From Halieaceae bacterium (GTDB lineage Bacteria; Pseudomonadota; Gammaproteobacteria; Pseudomonadales; Halieaceae), in contig QXYP01000278.1 in assembly GCA_009886815.1 (NCBI GenBank), positions 1 to 6,704 on the forward strand: a DNA stretch of 6,704 nucleotides. The letters run 5' to 3'. The notes under the pieces were generated by a model. It ran no database searches. It had not been told where the DNA came from and was given only the letters and a program-made list of their open reading frames with translations. The position numbers and the translations under genes are program-made. Positions within the stretch are counted from its first letter, which is position 1. The number at the start of each line of letters is the position of its first letter. Below, piece by piece: positions 1 through 6,704 of the stretch.

Positions 1-1722
1 GGGTGCAGCTGGCTTTCTGCCAGCGAGTTCTGACGCTGATAAAGCTACATTGAGCTCACCTGTATTGGCGTTTAACTGAATCATATCGCCGTCTTTGATT
101 CGAGCTAAAGGGCCATCTGCGGCAGCTTCTGGTGTGATGTGTATTGCGGCCGGCACTTTGCCCGACGCACCACTCATACGGCCATCGGTAATCAGGGCTA
201 CGGAATACCCCTGGTCCTGAATGCTGCTCAGAAGGGGGGTGAGTTTGTGAAGCTCGGGCATACCGTTGGCCATGGGTCCTTGAAATCGTACGATCACAAT
301 ACAATCACGATTAAGGCGGCCAGCGTCATACAGCTCCTGAAGCGTGTGCTGTGAGTCAATAACAATGGCTGGACCTTCGACGATTCTGTGGGCTGCACTC
401 ACCGCGGATACTTTTATAACCCCACGTCCCAGATTGCCTTCCAACAACCGCAACCCGCCTTCCCCTGCAAAGGGTGTTTTGGTGTCTCTGATGACGTCGT
501 TGTCTAGGCTTGCCGATGGGGGTTGTTCCCAGCTTACATCCGAGTCTCGTAGGCAGGGTTCACTGACGAAGTCAGCGAAAGGCAGTCCTCGACATGTACG
601 AGCGTCGCTGTGCATGAGGCCATCAGAAAGTAGGTTCTGAAATAAGACGCCGGTACCCCCAGCTGCGTGGAAGTGATTAATGTCTGCATTGCCATTGGGG
701 TATACCCGAGCGAGTAAGGGTGTCGCCTGTGATACCGCGTCAAAATCAGACCAGTTCATAATAAAACCTGCTGCACGGGCTATCGCAATGAGGTGTATGC
801 AGTGGTTGGTGGATCCGCCTGAGGCTGCCAGTGCCACCAAGGCGTTGACTAGGGCCCTTGCGTCGACTTGCTCAGCCAATGGGGTGTAATGGTTACTCTT
901 GGCAGTAAGTCGAGTCACTTGTTGAGCCGCATGGCGCGTTAGCGCCTCACGCAATGGCAATTCCGGATTAACAAATGAGGCGCCAGGAAGCTGCAGTCCC
1001 ATGGCCTCAAGCAACAGTTGGTTGGTGTTTGCCGTGCCATAGAAAGTACAGGTACCTGCGCTGTGATAGGAGGCGCTCTCAGCGTGCAGCAGCTCTTCAC
1101 GGGTGGCCTTACCTTCTGCAAATCGCTGGCGTACTGCAGCTTTTTCCTTGTTAGGAAGACCCGATGGCATGGGGCCTGCGGGTATAAATAAGCAGGGCAA
1201 GTGTCCGAATTGCAGTGCGCCCATTAACAGCCCTGGCACGATTTTATCGCAGATACCCAAGAGCAATACGGCGTCAAACATTTGATGGGAAAGCGATACC
1301 GCTGTGGCCTGAGCAATGACATCGCGGCTAAACAGCGATAATTCCATGCCTGCTTGGCCTTGGGTGACGCCGTCACACATCGCCGGCACGCCGCCAGCGA
1401 CCTGTGCTGTGCTACCGACAGAGCGCAGGGCTGCTTTGATCTGGTCCGGGTAAGTCTCGTAGGGCTGATGTGCCGAGAGCATATCGTTAAACGCAGTAAC
1501 GATACCGACATGAGCGGCCTCCATGAGCTTTATGGCTGATTTGTCGGTTTCATTACAGGCCGCGAAGCCGTGGGCCAGGTTGCCACAGCTTAACTGCTCA
1601 CGTCCGGGGGCTTGAGCGGCCATTGAATCGACCATGGTGAGATATTCGCCACGCAGATGGCGACTACGTTGCTCTATATCGGCAGTGACTTTTGCAATTA
1701 TGGGAGAGACGGGGGTGCTCAC
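1..1722 (-). CDS. edd: 6-phosphogluconate dehydratase (Entner-Doudoroff), 3' end cut off by the window
   Basis: Cytoplasmic Fe-S enzyme that dehydrates 6-phosphogluconate to 2-keto-3-deoxy-6-phosphogluconate (KDPG), the first committed step of the Entner-Doudoroff pathway. Read from the GTG at 1722-1720, the frame stays open for 574 codons to the left edge. The E. coli protein is about 603 residues, so roughly 30-35 C-terminal residues are missing. Seen motifs: NLAHGFAAC (48-56), [11 protein letters not shown] (79-89), [14 protein letters not shown] (110-123), CDKIVPG (158-164), [12 protein letters not shown] (223-234), GGSTNH (302-307), NLGR (430-433) and [13 protein letters not shown] (512-524). 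These are the signatures of the IlvD/Edd family, and the sequence resembles Edd rather than IlvD throughout. Cys158 and Cys225 correspond to the Fe-S ligands of the E. coli enzyme. GTG is the likely start: an in-frame TAA lies seven codons upstream, and similarity to E. coli Edd begins near residue 11, before the first internal ATG (codon 30). The ribosome binding site is weak. Two HexR-like operators lie upstream. No frameshift or stop was seen. Confidence 0.97.
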   Translation of the reverse strand, partial: MSTPVSPIIAKVTADIEQRSRHLRGEYLTMVDSMAAQAPGREQLSCGNLAHGFAACNETDKSAIKLMEAAHVGIVTAFNDMLSAHQPYETYPDQIKAALRSVGSTAQVAGGVPAMCDGVTQGQAGMELSLFSRDVIAQATAVSLSHQMFDAVLLLGICDKIVPGLLMGALQFGHLPCLFIPAGPMPSGLPNKEKAAVRQRFAEGKATREELLHAESASYHSAGTCTFYGTANTNQLLLEAMGLQLPGASFVNPELPLREALTRHAAQQVTRLTAKSNHYTPLAEQVDARALVNALVALAASGGSTNHCIHLIAIARAAGFIMNWSDFDAVSQATPLLARVYPNGNADINHFHAAGGTGVLFQNLLSDGLMHSDARTCRGLPFADFVSEPCLRDSDVSWEQPPSASLDNDVIRDTKTPFAGEGGLRLLEGNLGRGVIKVSAVSAAHRIVEGPAIVIDSQHTLQELYDAGRLNRDCIVIVRFQGPMANGMPELHKLTPLLSSIQDQGYSVALITDGRMSGASGKVPAAIHITPEAAADGPLARIKDGDMIQLNANTGELNVALSASELAGRKPAAP

Positions 1723-1747
1723 GGATACGTTACCAAGGGCTTATTTG

Positions 1748-1762
1748 GGTAATAAAATAACA
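1748..1762. promoter_or_regulatory. HexR-like operator, edd-proximal site
   Basis: The plus strand reads GGTAATAAAATAACA, an imperfect palindrome. Compared with the HexR consensus as I remember it, approximately TGTAAT-NNN-ATTACA, it has one mismatch in each half-site. It lies 26-40 bases upstream of the edd GTG and directly downstream of a possible -10 element, so it would cover the transcription start, as expected for a repressor site. HexR is an RpiR-family regulator whose ligand, KDPG, is the product of Edd. The consensus is from memory and no hexR gene is visible here, so the assignment is an inference from motif plus gene context. Confidence 0.5.
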
Positions 1763-1768
1763 TATATA
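1763..1768 (-). promoter_or_regulatory. possible -10 element of an edd promoter
   Basis: Minus-strand TATATA lies in an AT-rich stretch 41-46 bases upstream of the edd start and between the two HexR-like palindromes. It matches TATAAT at four of six positions. The region 15-17 bases further upstream is T-rich but offers no good TTGACA-like -35 element, so the core promoter is weak or depends on an activator. Offered mainly because its position fits an operator placed over the start site. Confidence 0.25.
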
Positions 1769-1799
1769 GCGCATTACTTTCATAAAAAGGCTCTTTAAA

Positions 1800-1814
1800 T
1801 GTAATTTAAGCACA
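1800..1814. promoter_or_regulatory. HexR-like operator, edd-distal site
   Basis: The plus strand reads TGTAATTTAAGCACA. The left half-site TGTAAT matches the remembered HexR consensus half exactly, and the right half AGCACA differs from ATTACA at two positions. It starts 78 bases upstream of the edd start codon. Its centre is 52 bp from that of the proximal site, close to five helical turns, so both sites would face the same side of the DNA. The function is inferred from the motif and from edd being the downstream gene. Confidence 0.5.
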
Positions 1815-1855
1815 TAAAATAACCGTCATCTCAGGGTGCGGATTTGGCTTTAAGT

Positions 1856-1889
1856 GGCGCGGCGGCAGCCCCTTCGTATCGCCGGCGCC
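1856..1889. other. GC-rich hairpin after the amidohydrolase gene, possible weak terminator
   Basis: GGCGCGGCG at 1856-1864 can pair with CGCC-G-GCGCC at 1880-1889, giving nine GC pairs interrupted by one bulged G, with a 15-base loop. It starts about 33 bases beyond the amidohydrolase stop codon in the direction of transcription. On the minus strand the stem is followed by ACTTAAAG rather than a run of T, so it does not look like a classical intrinsic terminator. On the plus strand TGTTTT follows, but no plus-strand gene leads into it. It may slow or protect the end of the upstream mRNA. Confidence 0.35.
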
Positions 1890-1922
1890 TGTTTTGACGC
1901 TTCGCGAGTGTCTTCAATTAAG

Positions 1923-4900
1923 CTAGTGTCGCCAATGATGACGCATTTGCTTTGCCTCGAGGGCTTTTAGCGTTTCTGTGGGTAATTGCTGCCCGCCGGC
2001 TTGTTGGAAGAAGAGCGGGGCCGTAGTGTGCTCCCCCGTCAACGTCTCGTTCATTGTGGCGCTGTTAAAAAGGCGGCCATTGAGCATGGTCTGCGAGACA
2101 TACTCTGATAAACGGATGTCTTCGAGAACATTACCGTCAATGATCGCCAGGTCCGCTAACTTACCCACAGCTATTGTGCCTACGTCGGCCTCCATACCCA
2201 GATGCACAGCGGCATCGTAAGTCGCACCGCGCAAGGCCTCCCACGGGGTAAACCCGCCTTGAACCATCATCCACATTTCCCAGTGGGGGGCTAGTCCCTC
2301 CCGTTGGCCGTGCGCGCCAATCATTACTCTCACGCCATTATCACGCAGTTTTTTAGCGGTCTTAGCCACATTGATATGGTTGTAATGGTGGTCGGGCGCT
2401 TTCGGCCTACGCATGCTACGAGGTTCTACAAACTGCGGGGGTGAATACCGCATGAGACGCTCATTAAGCCAAACATCGGTTCGGTCATACCAATACTCCT
2501 CACCCATGAGGCCACCATAGGACACCACAAATGTGGGTACATATCCCGTGTCGACCTGAGACCAAAGCTGTAGGACATCATCGTAAATGTCGGCTATCGG
2601 TAGCGAATGTTCAATACTGGTGTGGCCATCAATAAGGTGGTTCATATTGTGTTGAAACTTCATGCCGCCTTCAGGCATGACCATAATGCCCCGTTCATCG
2701 GCAGCCTCAATAATTTGCTGTCGGGCACTTCTGGCAAGTTGGTTGTAGCTTTTAACCGATATGGCGCCCGATGACCGAAGGCGCTCAATATGAAATTCGG
2801 CATCTTCAAGGTTGTGGACCTCGGTGGTGATTCCCGGAGCGTTGGCGCCATAGAGCACGGTACCTGTGGACCAGGTTCTGGGGCCCAACACAAGGCCTGC
2901 CCGCTGCATCTCGGCATGCGTAAATATCTCACTCGTGTCGTTAGAGGGGTCGTGAATGCTAGTCACCCCAAAAGCCAAATTAGAGAGTTGCATCCAATTT
3001 TGTTGGGGGATAACTTCTTCGCTGCCCATGCCGCCATGAGCGTGCGCATCGATGAGTCCCGGTATGACGGTTTTGCCGCTGATATCGACAATTTTTGCCG
3101 CGCTAGGGATGTCGATTTCACCGCGAACGCCTACCGCGGTAATTCGATTTTGTTCAACAACGACGACACCGTCAGATAAGACCTGCTGCTGAGTATCTGC
3201 CTCATGCATGGTGACAACGGTGCCGCCCACTAGCGCGATCACAGAGTCGGGCTTGTCGGCTTTCACCGAGAAGCCAAGGTTCACGGATTGTATTGCGGGC
3301 TCCACGGTCGCGATCTCGCTGTCTGGGTCGCCACTCGGTGTGAGGGCACTGAAGGCGTCGTCGAGTTTTCGGGTGAACAGCAAAGGTCCATTTGACCAGT
3401 GCAGTGCCTGACTGTCTGCAGACCAATGAAGGAACTCACCCGCATATTGGGAGACTTTGCGAACAGGTACTGCGCTGCCCGAACGTTGGGCCGTCATTGG
3501 CTTTCCGGTGTCTGTTAGTGGCATAACATAAACCCTAAAGTGCTCGGTGAATGCTAACCAGTTGCCATCGGGTGATACGGCATAACTCGTCACATCTTCG
3601 CCCTGGGCAACGACGCGTTTGTCGAGTCCCTTGTGGTCAACGCTGTGCAGCTCGAGCCCATTCTCTCCCCGAGTCGTGAACAACACGCGACTACCGTCAG
3701 TGCTAAACGCTGGGTTGTGTCCAGTACCGCTAATTTTAACCGGCGCACCCCCTTTAGCATTAACGAGATAGATACCGGGGTCGACGGACCACAGAGGCGA
3801 CAGTAAATAACCGCCTGTTGTCTTGCGGTAAACCACAAGCTGGCCGTCGGGTGAGAATTGGGGTTGTACGTAGTGGCCCGGTGTTGCTACTAGGGTTTGA
3901 CTAACACCCCCCTCGGTATTCACTACCTTCACACGGCCCAGGGCTTGATCGTCCCAGGAGGTGTAGACCACCTTTTGGCCATCGGCGGAGAGCGCGGGCC
4001 AGTACTCAAAATGGCCTTTTTGCTGCGTGAGTCGCTCGGGATTTTGGGCGCCATCAGGGGTAATGCTAGAGCGGTAGAGGTGACCCATGCTGCCGAAAAT
4101 TGCTGATGTTCCATCGGGCGTTTGCTGGGCCCAGCGCAGCATTTTACTCGCGACCTCATCGGGGGCTACGGTTACGGGAAATCGAACGGTCTTTCTTACT
4201 TTTTTCGTAACCGATAATCGGGTGGGAAGTACTTCTACATCTCGGGTCTCAGTATTGAGTCGATGAATCTGCCCTGCGGTCCAGAAGATCAGATCACGCC
4301 CGTTGGGAAGCCAGTTGAAGGCGGTTGTATTGCCATGACTGCCAGCGGTCTCTTGTTCGTCACGTTCCAGGGTTTCATACACAATAGATTCCATTCCCGA
4401 GGTAAGGTCTCTAACGACAAGGGCGCTATTAAAATCGGGGAGTCTTTTTACGAACGCGAGTTTGCTGCCATCGGGCGATGGGGTGGGGCGGACAGCTCCT
4501 CCAGGGCCTCCGGTGATGATGTCTGTTTCGCCGGTCGTTAAATTAAGCCGCTTGATGGCAAAAATCTCGCCAGTTGAATCTTTGTTGTACTGCCATACCC
4601 AGCCCGATGTGGTGTCTTGGCTGTAGTAAAGGTACTTGCCGTCAGGGGAGAAGGCGGGTTCGGCAATAGATTTTTGAGCGCGCTGACCGTCGGTGTTATC
4701 AACGACTTCAATGCCGCTGCCGCCAGTGATGTGGTACATCCAGATTTCCCCCGCGGGAATACTGCGCCTTGAAACCGAGCCTTTACGCACGGCGATCCAC
4801 TGCCCGTCGGGCGTCCACGCGGGGTTGTGCAGGTTGTGCTGACGTTCTTTAGTGACTTGCTCAATATTGCTGCCGTCAATATCCATGACCCAGATATTGT

Positions 4901-5228
4901 CATTACCGTCTCGATCAGAAACGAAAGCAATACGCTTGCCGTCGGGGCTGTACGTGGGTTGAAAATTCCACTCAATGCCCTGGGTCAGTGCGGTAACTGC
5001 GCCGCCTGATACCGGCACGCTGTACAGGTCGCCCAGCATATCGAAGACCACGTGCTCGCCGTCGGGGCTGACGTCTACGAAAGACCAGGTCGTCGTGTCT
5101 GTTGTAATGGTGATGTCTCGCCATTCACCCGGCGGGTTGGAGACCTCCCAGTCTTTGACTTCTTCTTCAGCCCCATAGGCTTGTAGCGCCAACACAATGG
5201 CAAATAAAGGGAGTAAGTGTCGGTACAT
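1923..5228 (-). CDS. exported WD40/TolB-like propeller and amidohydrolase fusion protein
   Basis: Predicted 1101-residue secreted or periplasmic hydrolase of unknown substrate. The ATG at 5228 is chosen because GGAGA precedes it at good spacing and a signal peptide follows at once: MYRH, a hydrophobic run to about residue 17, and a likely cleavage site near QAYG-A (residues 16-20). There is no lipobox cysteine. Residues about 50-620 carry twelve SPDG/TPDG/SADG-type motifs, one per propeller blade. Residues about 663-1060 form an amidohydrolase domain: VIPGLIDAHAHGG holds the metal-binding pair His729 and His731, Lys826 (ISVKSY) is a candidate carboxylated lysine, His874 sits in GHTSIEHSLP, and VGKLADLAIIDG closes the composite domain. 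The usual VHAHG and GTD motifs are replaced by VMPEGG (Glu853) and IGAHGQREG (His973). The protein has no cysteine. Its neighbours are sugar genes and give no clue to the substrate. Families of this kind are annotated as amidohydrolase or Xaa-Pro dipeptidase-like; a narrower function cannot be assigned. Confidence 0.93.
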   Translation of the reverse strand: MYRHLLPLFAIVLALQAYGAEEEVKDWEVSNPPGEWRDITITTDTTTWSFVDVSPDGEHVVFDMLGDLYSVPVSGGAVTALTQGIEWNFQPTYSPDGKRIAFVSDRDGNDNIWVMDIDGSNIEQVTKERQHNLHNPAWTPDGQWIAVRKGSVSRRSIPAGEIWMYHITGGSGIEVVDNTDGQRAQKSIAEPAFSPDGKYLYYSQDTTSGWVWQYNKDSTGEIFAIKRLNLTTGETDIITGGPGGAVRPTPSPDGSKLAFVKRLPDFNSALVVRDLTSGMESIVYETLERDEQETAGSHGNTTAFNWLPNGRDLIFWTAGQIHRLNTETRDVEVLPTRLSVTKKVRKTVRFPVTVAPDEVASKMLRWAQQTPDGTSAIFGSMGHLYRSSITPDGAQNPERLTQQKGHFEYWPALSADGQKVVYTSWDDQALGRVKVVNTEGGVSQTLVATPGHYVQPQFSPDGQLVVYRKTTGGYLLSPLWSVDPGIYLVNAKGGAPVKISGTGHNPAFSTDGSRVLFTTRGENGLELHSVDHKGLDKRVVAQGEDVTSYAVSPDGNWLAFTEHFRVYVMPLTDTGKPMTAQRSGSAVPVRKVSQYAGEFLHWSADSQALHWSNGPLLFTRKLDDAFSALTPSGDPDSEIATVEPAIQSVNLGFSVKADKPDSVIALVGGTVVTMHEADTQQQVLSDGVVVVEQNRITAVGVRGEIDIPSAAKIVDISGKTVIPGLIDAHAHGGMGSEEVIPQQNWMQLSNLAFGVTSIHDPSNDTSEIFTHAEMQRAGLVLGPRTWSTGTVLYGANAPGITTEVHNLEDAEFHIERLRSSGAISVKSYNQLARSARQQIIEAADERGIMVMPEGGMKFQHNMNHLIDGHTSIEHSLPIADIYDDVLQLWSQVDTGYVPTFVVSYGGLMGEEYWYDRTDVWLNERLMRYSPPQFVEPRSMRRPKAPDHHYNHINVAKTAKKLRDNGVRVMIGAHGQREGLAPHWEMWMMVQGGFTPWEALRGATYDAAVHLGMEADVGTIAVGKLADLAIIDGNVLEDIRLSEYVSQTMLNGRLFNSATMNETLTGEHTTAPLFFQQAGGQQLPTETLKALEAKQMRHHWRH
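3411..5069 (-). repeat. twelve degenerate propeller-blade repeats encoded within the amidohydrolase gene
   Basis: The blade signature [S/T]-[P/A/T]-D-G or a close variant recurs at residues 54, 94, 139, 194, 251, 307 (PNG), 370, 414, 459, 509, 552 and 603 (SADS), spaced 40-63 residues apart. Most copies are followed by a short hydrophobic strand of the form xxIAFV or xxVVY. Twelve blades fit two six-bladed propellers, with the longest gap (307 to 370) a plausible boundary. A seven-plus-five or other split cannot be excluded. At DNA level the motif shows as recurring GCCGTCGGG or GCCATCGGG on the plus strand. Confidence 0.8.
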
Positions 5229-5234
5229 GAGGTG

Positions 5235-5239
5235 TCTCC
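5235..5239 (-). promoter_or_regulatory. ribosome binding site of the amidohydrolase gene
   Basis: GGAGA on the minus strand, with seven bases between its GGAG core and the ATG at 5228 (six bases after the final A). It decides the start: the longer reading from a TTG at 5267 would add 13 residues ahead of the signal peptide and has no comparable Shine-Dalgarno sequence. Confidence 0.8.
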
Positions 5240-5448
5240 AGAAAACGGTGAGGCCTTGATCCGCCAATCCTAAAAAGTGGCGGTGATCAATTACCCAGTC
5301 TGCGGTGTTGAAAGCAGTTTACAAAATGGCTTTTCACCCCTGTGAGGTTACAGCTTTTGTGATTCTCGGCTCGGGTGTCTTTGAATCAGGCGATCTCAAT
5401 CGCTACATTCTTAAAGTTAGCTCGTAAACCCAAAGCAGAATTGTAATG

Positions 5449-5466
5449 CCCCTAAGCCCTAAGGGG
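5449..5466. other. short hairpin and 7-bp tandem duplication at the pgi stop codon
   Basis: CCCCT (5449-5453) can pair with AGGGG (5462-5466) across an 8-base loop. The same stretch contains CCCTAAG twice in tandem (5450-5463), the second copy overlapping the TAG stop of pgi. The stem is only five pairs and is followed on the minus strand by CATTACAATT with no T-run, so termination here is doubtful. The remaining gap up to the amidohydrolase start (5229-5448) shows no convincing promoter or other structure, so read-through from pgi is possible. Confidence 0.3.
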
Positions 5467-6704
5467 TATCTTTAAGATTGACAGTGCGCCACGCCTGCAC
5501 TGCCATGGCCGTTGCGGGGTCGATGGTGTCGAGGCCTTCCCCATGCTCAAGCATCGTCAGAATTTGTCGGCCAATGACTTTGCCCAACTCAACACCCCAT
5601 TGGTCAAAGGCGTTAATGCCAAGTAAACGGGAAAGGAAAAAGGTTTTGTGTTCATAAGCCGCGATGAGAGCACCCAAAATTTCGGGAGTTACGGCGTCAA
5701 AGTAGAGCAGTGAGTGGGGATGATTGCCGGGCATTTCATAATGTGCAGCAAAACTTTCAGGTTGACCTCGCTCAGCAGCGAGTTGCTGTGCTGCGCTTTG
5801 ATCTCGGCCTACCAGCAACGCACGACTCTGGGCCAGCGCGTTTGCCACCAACTTTCGCTGGGCTTCGAGGTCTTTGCCTTCCTGGCTGAGGGGTAAAATG
5901 ATATCTACGCTAAAGTGCCGGTTTCCTTGATGCAGCAGCTGATAATAGCTGTGCTGTCCTATCGTTCCAGCTGAGCCCCAAAGAACGGGTGCACTGGGCA
6001 GGGCTAGGGGTTTACCCGAGAGATCTACGCGTTTGCCATTACTCTCCATGGATAGCTGCTGTAAAAAATCGGGGAGCTGTTCGAGACGTTGTGCATAGGG
6101 TAAAACAACGTGGGTGTCGGTCTTCAGATAAATCGTATTCCAGTACTCGAGCAGCGCCATCATCAAAGGAAAATTATCGCTCCCCGCGGCATCTAAGGTG
6201 TGCATGTCCATACTGTGAGCACCCTCAAGTAAGCGTTGAAATGCTGCCCACCCAGACTGCAGCGCTATCGATACACCCACGGCAGACCAGAGTGAGTAGC
6301 GACCGCCGACCCAATCCCACAGGGGAAAACAATTCTCGGCGCTAATACCAAAATTACGTGCCTCATGGAGGTTGGTGGTAACCGCGATCATATGATGATT
6401 GATGTCAGATGCTGTGGCTCCACCGGCGAGTAACCAAGCTCTAGCGCGCAGTGCATTGGTCAGGGTCTCTTCTGTCGTAAAAGATTTTGAGCAAATCACG
6501 AAAAGCGTTGAGCCTGGGTCTAATGAAGCGAGGGTGTCATCAAGATCTTGAGGGTCTACATTGGCAACAAAATGGGTGTTTAATTTATCGGCCTGCCCCC
6601 GTAGTGCCCGACAGACCATTTTGGGGCCAAAATCAGACCCGCCAATACCCATGTTAACCACATCCGTAAACTGCGTGTTGCTAAAGCCGGTGCGCTCTCC
6701 GTTG
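5459..6704 (-). CDS. pgi: glucose-6-phosphate isomerase, 5' end cut off by the window
   Basis: Cytoplasmic enzyme that interconverts glucose-6-phosphate and fructose-6-phosphate. The window holds the last 414 codons, ending in TAG. The E. coli protein is 549 residues, so about 130 N-terminal residues lie beyond the right edge and the start is not visible. Seen in order: TDVVNMGIGGSDFGPK (sugar-phosphate binding), SKSFTTEETLTNA, DWVGGRYSLWSAVG (first PGI signature), MESNGK with the catalytic Glu (codon 6044-6046), GTIGQHSYYQLLHQG with the catalytic His (5951-5953), and NAFDQWGVELGK (second PGI signature) with the catalytic Lys (5579-5581). All three catalytic residues known from the family are present and no break is seen. 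The codon 6661-6659 is GTG and lies inside the conserved core, so it is not the start. The amidohydrolase gene follows 230 bases downstream on the same strand. Confidence 0.97.
   Translation of the reverse strand, partial: NGERTGFSNTQFTDVVNMGIGGSDFGPKMVCRALRGQADKLNTHFVANVDPQDLDDTLASLDPGSTLFVICSKSFTTEETLTNALRARAWLLAGGATASDINHHMIAVTTNLHEARNFGISAENCFPLWDWVGGRYSLWSAVGVSIALQSGWAAFQRLLEGAHSMDMHTLDAAGSDNFPLMMALLEYWNTIYLKTDTHVVLPYAQRLEQLPDFLQQLSMESNGKRVDLSGKPLALPSAPVLWGSAGTIGQHSYYQLLHQGNRHFSVDIILPLSQEGKDLEAQRKLVANALAQSRALLVGRDQSAAQQLAAERGQPESFAAHYEMPGNHPHSLLYFDAVTPEILGALIAAYEHKTFFLSRLLGINAFDQWGVELGKVIGRQILTMLEHGEGLDTIDPATAMAVQAWRTVNLKDTP

Noticed and set aside
1..1722. The edd region at first looked broken because several short reading frames on both strands lie within it.
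   Set aside because: Direct translation from the GTG at 1722 is open through all 574 codons and matches Edd motifs end to end. It only lacks a stop because the gene runs off the left edge.
1748..1814. The AT-rich gap in front of edd as a riboswitch or small RNA gene.
   Set aside because: No conserved stem arrangement or terminator is visible. The palindromes are short, spaced like protein-binding sites, and fit operators better.
2790..3179. A 129-codon plus-strand reading frame inside the amidohydrolase gene.
   Set aside because: It lies wholly antisense to a well-supported coding region, has no recognisable domain, and is explained as a shadow of the codon pattern on the other strand.
5229..5267. 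A longer amidohydrolase start at the TTG at 5267.
   Set aside because: It would put 13 residues ahead of a clear signal peptide and lacks a ribosome binding site. The ATG at 5228 has GGAGA at good spacing.
5340..5353. CTGTGAGGTTACAG, a small imperfect palindrome upstream of the amidohydrolase gene, considered as a CRP-like or other regulator site.
   Set aside because: The half-sites are only two bases apart, not the six needed for CRP, and the arms are too short to assign to any family.
5449..5466. Intrinsic terminator for pgi.
   Set aside because: The stem is only five base pairs and no T-run follows on the transcribed strand. It is kept only as a weak hairpin.

Overview
The window holds three genes, all on the minus strand, so they are transcribed from right to left. 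In that order they are pgi (glucose-6-phosphate isomerase, N-terminal part cut off by the right edge), a large exported protein fusing a WD40/TolB-like beta-propeller region to an amidohydrolase domain, and edd (6-phosphogluconate dehydratase, C-terminal tail cut off by the left edge). No gene on the plus strand is convincing. I see no RNA genes, mobile elements or CRISPR arrays.

The protein sequences and the Entner-Doudoroff gene point to a Gram-negative gammaproteobacterium, plausibly a marine heterotroph. This is inferred from how closely Edd and Pgi resemble the enterobacterial proteins I remember, and from the giant signal-peptide-bearing propeller/amidohydrolase, a type I associate with marine gammaproteobacteria. 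The genus cannot be fixed from this window.

Layout: 1-1722 is edd, 574 codons, open to the left edge, with a GTG start. 1723-1922 is a 200-base gap, AT-rich next to edd. It holds two imperfect 15-bp palindromes resembling the operator of HexR, the KDPG-responsive regulator of Entner-Doudoroff genes, a possible -10 element between them, and a GC-rich hairpin just after the amidohydrolase stop. 1923-5228 is the propeller/amidohydrolase gene, with a good ribosome binding site. 5229-5458 is a 230-base gap with no promoter I would defend and a weak hairpin at the pgi stop. 5459-6704 is pgi.

How they fit together: Pgi interconverts glucose-6-phosphate and fructose-6-phosphate, which feeds hexose carbon into or out of the oxidative branch leading to 6-phosphogluconate. 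Edd dehydrates 6-phosphogluconate to KDPG. The gene between them has no evident part in sugar metabolism and is probably a periplasmic hydrolase of unknown substrate. The points most worth a second look are the paired HexR-like sites, the altered metal-binding motifs of the amidohydrolase, and the absence of cysteine from that 1101-residue protein.
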